A DNA stretch of 51,326 nt from Lacihabitans soyangensis (GTDB taxonomy: Bacteria > Bacteroidota > Bacteroidia > Cytophagales > Spirosomataceae): contig NZ_RJUF01000023.1 of the NCBI RefSeq assembly GCF_024343775.1, positions 1 to 51,326 on the forward strand, read 5' to 3'. Below are positions 7,861 through 16,613 of this stretch, one piece after another. Within the stretch, counting starts at the first letter, position 1; each line of letters opens with the position of its first letter. Made by a program: the position numbers and the translations under genes. Under the pieces are notes generated by a model that saw only the letters and a list, made by a program, of their open reading frames with translations, did no database searches and was not told the DNA's origin.

Positions 7861-10788
7861 ATGTTAAAAAACATCTACTTTTTGATAGCATTTATCATTT
7901 TAGGCCTATTTTCCTGCAATAAAAACCAAAAAACACCCGATGGCTTTGAGATTCAAGACGGCTTCAAATTAGAATTGGTAGCTTCCGAACCCCTCATCAA
8001 GGACCCCGTTGACTTAGAATTCAATGAAAAAGGTGACGCCATGGTACTCGAAATGCCCGGCTACCCAATGGAAGATAAACAAAGCCGTATATTGATATTG
8101 AAAGATAAAAACAAGGATGGCGTATATGATAGCACAATTGTCTTTATGGACAATCTGGGTTTGGCAGACTCATTTATGCCTTACAAAAAAGGCGTTTTAG
8201 TAGCAGCACCTCCCTATTTGTTGCAATTACATGACGATAATGGCGATTATATAGTAGAAAAGATTGATACGCTCATGGGTGGATTTGCCAAAGAAAATCT
8301 TCAACATAATTATAACGGATTGACTTATGGTATTGACAATTGGATATACGCCGCCAATGGTGGTAATGACGGAAAACCATACTGGTGGGGCGATACCACC
8401 ACTGCCATGGATTTACGTGGCCAAGATTTAAGATTCAACCTCGAAACCCGCCAAATGGAACGCCTTGGCGAATCGTCTGGGGGCTTTGGTTTGGCCATGG
8501 ATGAATACGGACGTTTTTTTGAAACACATAATTTGACCCATATTTCACATTTGGTTTTTCCTGATAGATATTTGAAAGGAAGGCAAATTTTACCAGAAAA
8601 TACCTTACAAAACATATCTGATCATGAGGAAAATGGTTTGGCTAGGATTTTCCCAATCGGTGAGCAAGAAGATAGGGTGAATCATCCTGAGCAGTCGGGC
8701 TATTTTTCGGGTTCTTGTGGCGTAACTTATTACGGAGGTGGTGCCTTTGGCGATAAATATAAAAATACCGTTTGGGTAGCCGATGTGGTATTGAACCTGA
8801 TTCATGTCGATAAAATAAAACCCAATGGTGCATCTTTTACAGCATCGAGGATTTTTGAAAACAAAGATTTTTTGGCGAGTTCTGACCGGGCTTTTCGGCC
8901 AGTAAATATGAGTGTCGGGCCAGATGGCTCTATGTATGTGATAGATATTCACCGTAAAGTAATTGAGCATCCCGAATGGATTCCTGATGAAATCGAAAAA
9001 ACATTAGACCTCAATGCTGGTAAAAACCAAGGTAGAATCTATAAAATTTCATTAGAAAATGAAAGCTTTGATTTTAAACAATTTAGCTCAAGCGAAGGCT
9101 TGGTTCAATCACTTAAAAACCCCAATCAATGGGTACGAAATACAGCTCAACGGCTTTTGATGGAAAACGTATTGAGCAATGAAACTTTTTTGGGTCTGAA
9201 AAAACTTCTTGAGTCTGATAATGAATTGGCTCGTCTTCATGCCATTTGGATTTTGAGTTATTCAGGCAAGCTAACACCAAACGAAGTGGCCGCGGCACTA
9301 AAAGATAAAAATGCAGCAAACCGAGAAAATGTTTTGAAGATTGCCGAAAATTATTTACCCGAAAGTGAATCGATTTTGGACAAAATAATTGGCTTACTCA
9401 ATGACCCAGATGCACGAGTGAGAATGCAGGCTGCCTTGAGTTTAAGTATGTTGCCTGAGAATCACCCTTTTTATAAGAAAAATCAGGATTTGATTCTGGA
9501 ATCATTGGCAAAAACCGCAAAATTGCCCAATGACGAATGGAATATAGCAGCCATTACCTTGGCAGCTCAAACAAAAACTGTGGAACTTTTTGCTCGAATT
9601 TCTCAAGAAAAAAACGTTAACGCCTCACTTTTGGCTTCATTGGCTTTGAATATTTCTGGTGAAACAGATGATGTTCTTTCCATTTTAAATCATCTTTCAA
9701 CAAGCCCAATTTCAGATAAAGAAAAGACTTTGGTGGTAAGCCAATTGGCTAAGCAGACCGAAAAGGTAAATGGAAAAAGTATTGAAAATCAGATAAGCCA
9801 ACTAGAACATAAGGCAGGACTGAATTTTCTGACTTCGTTGGCTTCATTAAGGCAAAAACTTAAACTACAGCCGTCATCACAATTCTTAAAGTACAGCAAA
9901 TCGGCCTCCAAAAATGTGTTAGACGCTTCGCTTCCAGATTCGGTTCGAGTTCAATACCTTTCCTTGCTTGACTTTCTGCCTTATGCTCAAAAATCAACAA
10001 TTTTATTTGAATGTCTCAAAAACAATCAACCGCTGAAACTTCAAGAAAACGCTTTGCGACAGCTTTCAAATTACAGAGAAAAAGAAATTGGGCATAAAGT
10101 GGTGGCCATGTGGAAAGCCCTTAGTCCACAGACCCGCCGCTATGCCAGTGACTTGTTGTTGTATATTGAATCTAACCACGATGCCTTGCTCACTGGCCTT
10201 GAAAAAGGCATTATCAATATCGGTGAAATGAATTTTGACCTTGAAAGAAGACGTACCTTGCTTTGGTGGACCGATAATGAAAACACCAAATCCAGAGCCA
10301 AAAGGCTTTTTTCTGACTCTGGTGTGAGTAATCGTCAGGCAGCAATGGACAAAATGAAACCAGCCTTGACGCTGAAAGGAAATAATTTAAATGGTGAAAA
10401 AGTATTTAGCAATACCTGTGCTACCTGCCATAAATACGGTAGTATTGGCAAAGAAGTTGGCCCCGTTTTGACAGAAATCAGCCGAAAAAGTAAAGCTACC
10501 ATGCTACACGACATACTGGACCCAAATGCTGCCGTTGACCCCAAATATGTGAATCACAGCCTCGAAACCAAAAGCGGTGCCATTCATATGGGAATTGTGG
10601 CCAACGAAACCGACAAGTCTGTTACTATTCATAAAATTGGTGGCGAAAAAGTATTGATCAATAAAAGTGACATCAAGAAGTTTCGCTCTATGGGTACTTC
10701 TTTGATGATGGAGGGTTTTGAAAATGCCCTTTCTAATCAAGAAATGGCAGATTTATTGGAGTTTTTACAAAAAGGAGGAAAGAAATAA
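7861..10788 (+). CDS. PVC-type haem-binding dehydrogenase lipoprotein (propeller + HEAT + CxxCH)
   Basis: The protein has 975 residues. I use ATG 7861 rather than the TTG two codons upstream because it begins a lipoprotein signal (MLKNIYFLIAFIILGLFSC). Residues about 25-400 form a glucose/sorbosone dehydrogenase-like propeller (membrane-bound dehydrogenase domain, TIGR02604 type), and about 410-640 a HEAT-repeat solenoid. The last 135 residues are a Pirellula/Verrucomicrobium-type cytochrome c domain with CATCH at Cys853-Cys856-His857. This architecture is widespread in Planctomycetes and in Bacteroidota polymer degraders, where it probably oxidises a sugar or alcohol and passes electrons to haem. 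Substrate and partner are unknown. Confidence 0.85.
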   Translation: MLKNIYFLIAFIILGLFSCNKNQKTPDGFEIQDGFKLELVASEPLIKDPVDLEFNEKGDAMVLEMPGYPMEDKQSRILILKDKNKDGVYDSTIVFMDNLGLADSFMPYKKGVLVAAPPYLLQLHDDNGDYIVEKIDTLMGGFAKENLQHNYNGLTYGIDNWIYAANGGNDGKPYWWGDTTTAMDLRGQDLRFNLETRQMERLGESSGGFGLAMDEYGRFFETHNLTHISHLVFPDRYLKGRQILPENTLQNISDHEENGLARIFPIGEQEDRVNHPEQSGYFSGSCGVTYYGGGAFGDKYKNTVWVADVVLNLIHVDKIKPNGASFTASRIFENKDFLASSDRAFRPVNMSVGPDGSMYVIDIHRKVIEHPEWIPDEIEKTLDLNAGKNQGRIYKISLENESFDFKQFSSSEGLVQSLKNPNQWVRNTAQRLLMENVLSNETFLGLKKLLESDNELARLHAIWILSYSGKLTPNEVAAALKDKNAANRENVLKIAENYLPESESILDKIIGLLNDPDARVRMQAALSLSMLPENHPFYKKNQDLILESLAKTAKLPNDEWNIAAITLAAQTKTVELFARISQEKNVNASLLASLALNISGETDDVLSILNHLSTSPISDKEKTLVVSQLAKQTEKVNGKSIENQISQLEHKAGLNFLTSLASLRQKLKLQPSSQFLKYSKSASKNVLDASLPDSVRVQYLSLLDFLPYAQKSTILFECLKNNQPLKLQENALRQLSNYREKEIGHKVVAMWKALSPQTRRYASDLLLYIESNHDALLTGLEKGIINIGEMNFDLERRRTLLWWTDNENTKSRAKRLFSDSGVSNRQAAMDKMKPALTLKGNNLNGEKVFSNTCATCHKYGSIGKEVGPVLTEISRKSKATMLHDILDPNAAVDPKYVNHSLETKSGAIHMGIVANETDKSVTIHKIGGEKVLINKSDIKKFRSMGTSLMMEGFENALSNQEMADLLEFLQKGGKK

Positions 10789-10789
10789 T

Positions 10790-12010
10790 ATGAAAAAGAT
10801 TTTTTTAGTTTTTTTGGTTCAATTGTTTTTCCAGCAAATAATAGCTCAGAATTTGAAGGTTGGGGCTTCTTCAGCCATCATAAATCCCCAGATAGGGGCT
10901 TATATAGCTGGCGATAAACAAGATAGGAAATTCACAGGGATTCATGACAACCTGTACGCCAAAGCAGTTGTGATCAGCCACAACAACTCAAATGTGGCCA
11001 TAGTAACTATAGATTGCATAGGTTTGCTGTATACAGATGTTTTGAAAATAAGGAAAAAGACATCTGAAATATGCAAAATGCCTGCCGATAGAATTGTGAT
11101 AAGTTCTACGCACACGCATGCTGGGCCTGATGTCGTGGGTATTTGGGGCGAAGACTATTCAGCCAGTGGTGTGGACGATGAGTACATGCAATTTTTGATA
11201 AATACCACGGCTAATCAAATCAAAAAAGCATTTGAAAATCAAATAAGTGCCAAAGCCTACACCGCCGAAACTACTTTTGGTGAGCCTTGGGTGCAAAATA
11301 TTTGTAATGAAGAATTGGATAGAAGTTTAAATATCATCCAATTCCGAAATTCTAAGAACAAGGCTATTGCCACCTTATCCAACTTTGCCTGTCACCCTAC
11401 TTTTATGGATGCCGTGGCATCAGAGGTTTCTGCCGACTTTATTCATGGATATTATGAAGAGCTAAAAAAGACCACGGGCGGCGAGGTACTTTTTTTGCAA
11501 GGAGCCATAGGTGGCTGGGTGCAACCTGAAAACGAGCCAAAAACGTTTGAAAATGCCTACAAAAGAGGCAAAGAATTGGCTGAAAAGGTGAATATGGTTT
11601 TAAAAACAGCAATTCCACTAAAAAAATCAGTGTTGGTTTTTAGAAGCAAAAAAATAAAAATCCCAGTAGAAAACGAGGCTTGGCAACAATTGGCGGCTTT
11701 AGGTACCATCAAAAGGAATTTTGCAGAAACCGTTGAAACAGAGATTTCATTTTTTAAAATCGGCGAAGCTCAGTTTGTTACACATCCCGGCGAAACGGCT
11801 CCTTTTTATTCTTTAGAATCAAAAAAAATGATGAAAAATGGCCCTAAGTTTATTTTGGGTCTTGGAAACGACGCTTTGGGATATATCTTAAAACCAGCAT
11901 ATTTTGAAAACCCTAGCCTACCCCATGCCGAATACCTCACCCGCATGTCGGTAGGTAAACAAACTGGGCCAATAGTACTTGAGACAGTTAAGGTGTTGGT
12001 GCAAGATTAA
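10790..12010 (+). CDS. Neutral/alkaline non-lysosomal ceramidase-family protein
   Basis: The protein has 406 residues with a signal peptide (MKKIFLVFLVQLFFQQIIAQ). It starts one base after the preceding stop, so the two are almost certainly one operon; an AGGAGG lies at 10773-10778, 11 nt upstream. The sequence matches the N-terminal metal-hydrolase domain of Ceramidase_alk (PF04734): LKVGASSAIINPQ at the start, THTHAGPDVVG near residue 105, and an ACHPTFMD metal-ligand segment near 198. True ceramidases are about 650 residues; this protein lacks the C-terminal domain, as do many Bacteroidota members found beside carbohydrate genes. An amidase or carboxylesterase role on another substrate is quite possible. 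Confidence 0.75.
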   Translation: MKKIFLVFLVQLFFQQIIAQNLKVGASSAIINPQIGAYIAGDKQDRKFTGIHDNLYAKAVVISHNNSNVAIVTIDCIGLLYTDVLKIRKKTSEICKMPADRIVISSTHTHAGPDVVGIWGEDYSASGVDDEYMQFLINTTANQIKKAFENQISAKAYTAETTFGEPWVQNICNEELDRSLNIIQFRNSKNKAIATLSNFACHPTFMDAVASEVSADFIHGYYEELKKTTGGEVLFLQGAIGGWVQPENEPKTFENAYKRGKELAEKVNMVLKTAIPLKKSVLVFRSKKIKIPVENEAWQQLAALGTIKRNFAETVETEISFFKIGEAQFVTHPGETAPFYSLESKKMMKNGPKFILGLGNDALGYILKPAYFENPSLPHAEYLTRMSVGKQTGPIVLETVKVLVQD

Positions 12011-12104
12011 GTTCTATTTACAAGTTTTTGAAATGGACAAGTTCATTGTGATTGCACTGGCTTTAAATTGCTCTTAATCAGTTTTTAGTAATTATTATTT
12101 ATTT

Positions 12105-12176
12105 TATAATTCTCCAAATTCAACATTTTTTATTAAATTTGGAGAATTATAGGAATTTATATTTCTCCAAATTCAA
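12105..12176. terminator. 16-bp inverted repeat plus a third half-site between convergent genes
   Basis: TATAATTCTCCAAATT (12105-12120) and its exact complement (12136-12151) form a 16-bp stem with a 15-nt T-rich loop. A third copy of the arm, TTCTCCAAATTCAA, recurs at 12163-12176, identical to 12110-12123. The gap lies between the converging ends of the ceramidase-family and BNR-type genes, so a bidirectional terminator is the simplest reading. The extra arm is unexplained; it could form an alternative pairing. Confidence 0.6.
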
Positions 12177-12202
12177 GTTTTTTAGTTTAAAAGCCTGAAA
12201 CC

Positions 12203-13489
12203 CTACCGCTCAAACTCCACATAATGTTCTGAGGCGTATTCGTCGTCGCCTGGTTTGATTCTTTTTACAAAAAAACGTGCCTTTTTGCCTAAAATCAAAC
12301 AGGTATATTTGTTTTTGATGTCTTCTTCCGTGTTTAAGGGCTGCAATGATGGATACCAGAGTGTGTAGCCAGGCTTTTCAAAAAACAATTCGGGCTTTGT
12401 CCATTCTTGGCTGTTAGAGCCTATTGAGAGGTCTTTGTTTTTGTTAAATGAAATATAAATTTTATCCCCTACCCATGATTTTCCTTCAACCTTCCCCATC
12501 ATCATTACCCAGCAGTCCAAATAGGTATTCCAACTTACTGATGGGCCCCAATGAAAGCCACCTGTAGGAGAAGAGGACGGCCCACCGCCCTCTTCAACAG
12601 GAATTTGTAAAGAACTTATGGGTTTACCTATACCATTATAGGGCACAGTAAAAGCCTTTCCATCCCATCTTTTGGCCTTTCCAACAGGATTTTCGAGGTC
12701 TTTCAAGGCAATCCGAGCCACACTTATGCACTGTCCCGACCACTCGATTTTTGGGTCATACGTTTTTTCGCTATAAGTACCCGGATACCCATATTCTCCA
12801 TAAAATAAATAGAGGTATTCTCCACTTGCCACTGCCGAAGGATCACCCACTCCGCCTGCAAAAGTATTGGAGGTATTAAATGGCTTTAAAATCATTCTGG
12901 GATCTAGGTCTTCAATAAAAATTCCTTTGTTTTTCCAACTTTTACCCCCATCTGTTGATTTCATGATGCCAATTCTACAGACTGCTGCGGCACTTTTTGG
13001 CCCTCTTAATCCCTGTGGCCATTTGTTGTTTTTATACCCTTCGCCAGTTTTTGGATTGTAAGGCAGAGTTTGTGGGTAATTTTCATTGTGATAAATGCCA
13101 TAAAGAGTCTTGCCTGATTTATCTTTTGCATCTTGGTAAACCGTTTCAAACCAAACTGCACCATGCAAGCCAGGTTTGCCAACCGGGGCGTTTTCGGGCA
13201 TAATGGGTTCAAAGAAGTTTTCAGAAGGACTTTTAAACACCTCATCTGCATTTTTTCCATCGGCATAGCGATTGTCCACACCAAGTCCCCACACTGGGTC
13301 TTCGCCATATTTGCCAGGAAAAATCCGAAAAGTATCTCCTACCCAAGCCTCTGCCATATTGCAATCAACAAAAGAGTTAAACTTCACTTTTTCGGCAGGT
13401 AAAAGTTTGAATTTAGGTTTGAAGGATTGAGCAACTGCAAATAGATTGGAGAACAACACAATAGCCAAAATAAAACAGACTTTCTTCAT
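12203..13489 (-). CDS. Secreted BNR/Asp-box (sialidase-like) protein of unknown function
   Basis: The protein has 428 residues with a signal peptide (MKKVCFILAIVLFSNLFAVA, then Q). One clean Asp-box, STDGGKSWKNKG, lies near residue 180. Motifs such as HWGPSVSWNTYLDCWVMM and WYPSLQPL resemble five- or six-bladed propeller hydrolases. No complete catalytic set of GH33 or a GH43-type family could be identified, so no substrate is claimed. Its nearest neighbour on the other strand is the ceramidase-family gene, a context typical of extracellular polymer use. Confidence 0.6.
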   Translation of the reverse strand: MKKVCFILAIVLFSNLFAVAQSFKPKFKLLPAEKVKFNSFVDCNMAEAWVGDTFRIFPGKYGEDPVWGLGVDNRYADGKNADEVFKSPSENFFEPIMPENAPVGKPGLHGAVWFETVYQDAKDKSGKTLYGIYHNENYPQTLPYNPKTGEGYKNNKWPQGLRGPKSAAAVCRIGIMKSTDGGKSWKNKGIFIEDLDPRMILKPFNTSNTFAGGVGDPSAVASGEYLYLFYGEYGYPGTYSEKTYDPKIEWSGQCISVARIALKDLENPVGKAKRWDGKAFTVPYNGIGKPISSLQIPVEEGGGPSSSPTGGFHWGPSVSWNTYLDCWVMMMGKVEGKSWVGDKIYISFNKNKDLSIGSNSQEWTKPELFFEKPGYTLWYPSLQPLNTEEDIKNKYTCLILGKKARFFVKRIKPGDDEYASEHYVEFER

Positions 13490-13771
13490 TTTTGATTTAA
13501 GGTTAAATAAATAGTATTTTGATTGAAGAAAAATATATTAAACAATCATCCTATCAAATATAAATGAATTTTTTAGACGAAAAATCATAATCAAATTAGA
13601 ATTATTTAAGGTTAAAAAAAAACTAAGTAATTGAGCCTTAGGACTTCAAACTTTTTTCTAAAAGCATATTGTTAAAAATCAAAAAATAGGATTGTTAAAC
13701 TTTAATTTGAATATTCAAAACCTACTTATGTATGTTTGATTTTAAAAATGATAAACATTCAGATTGGACTT

Positions 13772-14452
13772 CTAAAAACCCATTTTCTCAAACGGAATAT
13801 CAAGCAGCTCAAAAACCGTATCACTCACAAAATTAAAATGCCACCATTCCATTGGGTCAACCTTGAAGCCGTGTTTTTTCATTACAGTTTTTAGTAATTC
13901 CCGATTTTTGATGACCTCTTCGGACAATTTCATAAACTCAGGATGAGCCGCATACACCAAAGCGTCAAATGGAGTGGGCATTTTGAGCTCTTTTTTGGTT
14001 TTGAGGTCAATCAATGTCAAATCTAAAGCTATGCCTCGATTGTGTTTACTGCCTGTCCATGGCAAACCCATATAAAGTGTATCGGGCAGCATCTCAAACA
14101 TCTGACAAGTAACCGAATAGGGACGGTAGGCATCATAAATTTTCAAACCATATCCTTGAGCATTTAAATCTTTCTGCACCGCTGCCAATGCCTTTGCCAC
14201 GGGTAATCTCACTAAAGCCACAGGTTTTTTGTACAATTGGGTGTAGAATACATTTTGGGTGGTGGCATATTTGATATCTAAAGCAATATTGGGCACATAA
14301 TCTTTGATTGGCACCAATGCTTTATTAGGGTCTTTTTTGATGGTTTCTTTCAGGATTTTGGGGTCTGAAATGATGTAAAGATTGTATTTAATGGTGCTTT
14401 GAGAGAAGGAAAATACAGGTAATAGTAAAATTAAGAATATAAGATTTCTCAT
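13772..14452 (-). CDS. D-alanyl-D-alanine dipeptidase, VanX/DdpX type (peptidase M15D)
   Basis: The protein has 226 residues. ATG 14452 begins a signal peptide (MRNLIFLILLLPVFSFSQ), and the longer frame runs into the upstream gene. The zinc-site motif SKHNRGIALD gives His137 and Asp144, EWWHF gives Glu202 and His205, and Arg110 in YDAYRPY matches the substrate-binding Arg. The family hydrolyses D-Ala-D-Ala, recycling D-Ala or modifying the cell wall. It follows the ABC ATPase by 4 nt at the end of the putative metal regulon. No vanH or vanA homologue is nearby, so glycopeptide resistance is unlikely. The 282 bases downstream to 13490 hold no gene. Confidence 0.88.
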   Translation of the reverse strand: MRNLIFLILLLPVFSFSQSTIKYNLYIISDPKILKETIKKDPNKALVPIKDYVPNIALDIKYATTQNVFYTQLYKKPVALVRLPVAKALAAVQKDLNAQGYGLKIYDAYRPYSVTCQMFEMLPDTLYMGLPWTGSKHNRGIALDLTLIDLKTKKELKMPTPFDALVYAAHPEFMKLSEEVIKNRELLKTVMKKHGFKVDPMEWWHFNFVSDTVFELLDIPFEKMGF

Positions 14453-14456
14453 GGAA

Positions 14457-15152
14457 TCACACGGTTTGTAAGTACAATTTTTCCAATTCATTGGCCGAAA
14501 TCTCTTTGGCATCAATTACCGAAACTAAGTTTCCCTCTTTCATAATTCCGATGCGGTTGGCTACTTCTTTTGCCCTGAAAATATCGTGGGTAGCCATCAG
14601 CACAGCCGTTCCGTTTTGAGCTAATTCACGCAAAATCTCCGAAAATTCGTTGGAAGCTTTTGGGTCAAGTCCCGAAGTGGGTTCATCAAGCAAAAGAGCT
14701 TTGGCTTTTTTAGCGATGGCAATGGCAATGCCTACTTTTTGACGCATACCTTTTGAATAGCCGCCAACTCGCTGATTGTGAGCGGTGTTTTGCAAACCTG
14801 CTTTGCTCAAAAACGAGCTTAATTCATCTTTTTCGTAAGAAAAACCTGCTAAAGATGAGAAAAACTCCAAGTTTTCGATACCCGAGAGATTTGGGTACAA
14901 CATCACCGTTTCGGGAATATAGGCGAGGTATTTCTTGGTTTCAAGGGGATTTTCTGCTACCGAAACGCCATTGATGCTTGCCGAGCCACCCGAAGGCTGG
15001 ATAAATCCCAAAAAGCAGTTAATAGTGGTGGTTTTACCCGCACCATTTTGACCCAACAAGGCAAATATTTCGCCCTCATTGATGGTCAAATTCAGACTAT
15101 TAAGAGCCTTTTGCTCTCCATAAGTTTTGGTTAAATTCGTTGCTTGTAACAT
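14457..15152 (-). CDS. ABC transporter ATP-binding protein
   Basis: The protein has 231 residues. I use ATG 15152 (MLQATNLTKTYGE) as the start, because upstream codons run through a palindrome and a repeat arm. Walker A is GQNGAGKTT (about 34-42), the signature YSKGMRQK is near 132, and Walker B LLLDEPTSGLDP is near 152. It belongs to the CcmA/NosF-like family of ATPases that drive ABC-2 permeases. Two DUF3526-type permease genes lie directly upstream in the same direction, so the three should form one complex. Direction (export or maturation) and cargo are unknown; context points to metal homeostasis. Confidence 0.9.
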   Translation of the reverse strand: MLQATNLTKTYGEQKALNSLNLTINEGEIFALLGQNGAGKTTTINCFLGFIQPSGGSASINGVSVAENPLETKKYLAYIPETVMLYPNLSGIENLEFFSSLAGFSYEKDELSSFLSKAGLQNTAHNQRVGGYSKGMRQKVGIAIAIAKKAKALLLDEPTSGLDPKASNEFSEILRELAQNGTAVLMATHDIFRAKEVANRIGIMKEGNLVSVIDAKEISANELEKLYLQTV

Positions 15153-15168
15153 ATCTTTTAGATTTAAG

Positions 15169-15186
15169 TCCCGATAGCTATCGGGA
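15169..15186. repeat. 18-bp perfect palindrome
   Basis: TCCCGATAGCTATCGGGA is fully self-complementary and lies 16 nt upstream of the ABC ATPase ATG, between it and the second permease gene. Similar CCCGATAGCTATCGGG palindromes are, to my recollection, dispersed in Bacteroidota genomes; no second copy was seen in this window. It could be a transcript-processing hairpin within the operon. Confidence 0.7.
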
Positions 15187-15213
15187 TTCGATTTTTGATT
15201 GACGATTGTTTTT

Positions 15214-15266
15214 GCTTTAAATCTGTGAAAATCAGCGTTTCGCAGAATCCGTTTCATCAGCGTGCC
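15214..15266. repeat. Dispersed intergenic repeat, single arm
   Basis: Read on the minus strand the segment begins GGCACGCTGATGAAACGGAT and ends CACAGATTTAAAGC. It is clearly related to the right arm of the element at 18130-18174 (GGCACGCAGATGACACGGAT on the same strand). Its first bases supply the last codon and stop (CGC TGA) of the permease ending at 15257. Confidence 0.65.
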
Positions 15267-16612
15267 ATCATGTTTTTACCAAATTTCAATTTCGCCCAAA
15301 ACACACACAAAATACTGATTATCAATAATGGCAAAAGCATTTTTAGCCAATTGAGACTCGGTTTTTCTTGATAAAATTCTAAACCAAATTTCTTCCAGTT
15401 TTCATCAGAAACTGCCGTTTCGGTGAAGATTTTTGGATAAAAATAGAGTCGTTTTTGCTCATGGAAACTTTCCAGTTTTTCGATAAAATTCAGGTAATTA
15501 TCCATATCCGAAAGACTCAAAGCATTAAGGCTTAACTGAGCATGAATACTGGGAAAAAACATGCCCGCCGTACTGCTGAAGGCATTGCGTTTTTTTAGTT
15601 TTTCTTTGAATGCCAAAGCATCTTTTGCTGCCTCATCGTCGCCCATTTGTTGCATGGCGTAGTACCATAGCCAACTGTAATCCTTGCCTTCGGGGTGTTT
15701 AAATTGACTAAACTGTGGGTAATGTTGATGAAATTTCGCCACGGTAGGTTCTTTGGGCACATCCCACTTGTTGTGATAGCCATCTCGACTTTCCAGCACG
15801 GTGCTGAATGCTTCGGGAACAGGATAAAGATTGACCGTAAGAGCATTGACTCCAGCAGGAACCACGATGGTGAGCGTTACCCATGAAAGCAATAAAATCA
15901 AGGCATTTTGGCTCGAATTTTTATGAAAACTGGCTACTAACCAAGCCAAAGTAAACCAAAAAATGATGTACAAAATAGAAGTAAGAATAAATGCCAGAAA
16001 TACAGCATCAAACGGAATCGCTAAGTAGAATTTGGCAATCATGAGCAGCAACACTAAAATTAAAAACACACTCACGAACCGAATTAAAATCTTTATTCGT
16101 AGCATTTTTATCGGATTTCCCGATTGGCTCAATACCAAACTCCAAGTGCCTTCTTCTTTTTCTTCCGAAATCAGATTGAAACAAAATGCAATAATGATGA
16201 GCGGAAAAAAGTAAATCAACACGAAACTAAAATCCATGTTTCCGAGCATCTGATACATGGGATTCATCAAATCGGTGGCGTATTTTTGTTCTTCCAAATT
16301 ACGAATCGTTACGCTTTTTAACGAAGGATTAATATCTCGCTGGCCAATGGCCAAACCTGCTAAATTGGGCATTTCATTTACCAAACCAAAACGCACATAA
16401 TAAAGCAATAAACCAATTTCTTTTGGGTGAAATTCAACATTTTTGGCAATGCTTTCTTGCTGATAATGAGCGGTTTTTTCAATGATTTCCTTGTTTTTAT
16501 CTAAAAAATGTTTGCCGATATTGAGGCTAATCAAGCCCGCCACAAACAGTATCAAAAGACCTGTCATCAAGCCTTTTGAACGAAGAAAGTTTTTTAATAA
16601 TAGTGCTTCCAT
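15257..16612 (-). CDS. ABC-2 type permease, DUF3526-like (second of pair)
   Basis: The protein has 451 residues. One membrane helix lies at about 17-35, then a large extracytoplasmic loop to about 125, four or more helices between 130 and 270, a second large loop, and a final helix near 425-442. The central EEKEEGTWSLVLSQSGNPIKMLRIKILIRF is the coupling-helix region of ABC-2 permeases. It starts one base after the stop of the preceding permease. The C-terminus (MMAR) is partly encoded by a dispersed repeat arm, so its natural end may have been replaced when the element arrived. Confidence 0.8.
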   Translation of the reverse strand: MEALLLKNFLRSKGLMTGLLILFVAGLISLNIGKHFLDKNKEIIEKTAHYQQESIAKNVEFHPKEIGLLLYYVRFGLVNEMPNLAGLAIGQRDINPSLKSVTIRNLEEQKYATDLMNPMYQMLGNMDFSFVLIYFFPLIIIAFCFNLISEEKEEGTWSLVLSQSGNPIKMLRIKILIRFVSVFLILVLLLMIAKFYLAIPFDAVFLAFILTSILYIIFWFTLAWLVASFHKNSSQNALILLLSWVTLTIVVPAGVNALTVNLYPVPEAFSTVLESRDGYHNKWDVPKEPTVAKFHQHYPQFSQFKHPEGKDYSWLWYYAMQQMGDDEAAKDALAFKEKLKKRNAFSSTAGMFFPSIHAQLSLNALSLSDMDNYLNFIEKLESFHEQKRLYFYPKIFTETAVSDENWKKFGLEFYQEKPSLNWLKMLLPLLIISILCVFWAKLKFGKNMMAR

Positions 16613-16613
16613 G

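Noticed and set aside
13706-13719. Palindrome TTTGAATATTCAAA downstream of the dipeptidase
   Set aside because: Pure AT-rich 14-mer palindromes are expected by chance in such an AT-rich gap; no U-tract or second copy supports a function.
13772-14452. Vancomycin-resistance cluster
   Set aside because: Only a VanX-type dipeptidase is present; no VanH/VanA ligase, VanS/VanR or transposon is seen, and the gene belongs to a different operon.
15153-15257. N-terminal extension of the ABC ATPase
   Set aside because: The open frame passes through the 18-bp palindrome and the dispersed repeat arm; the ATPase fold begins at MLQATNLTKTYGE.
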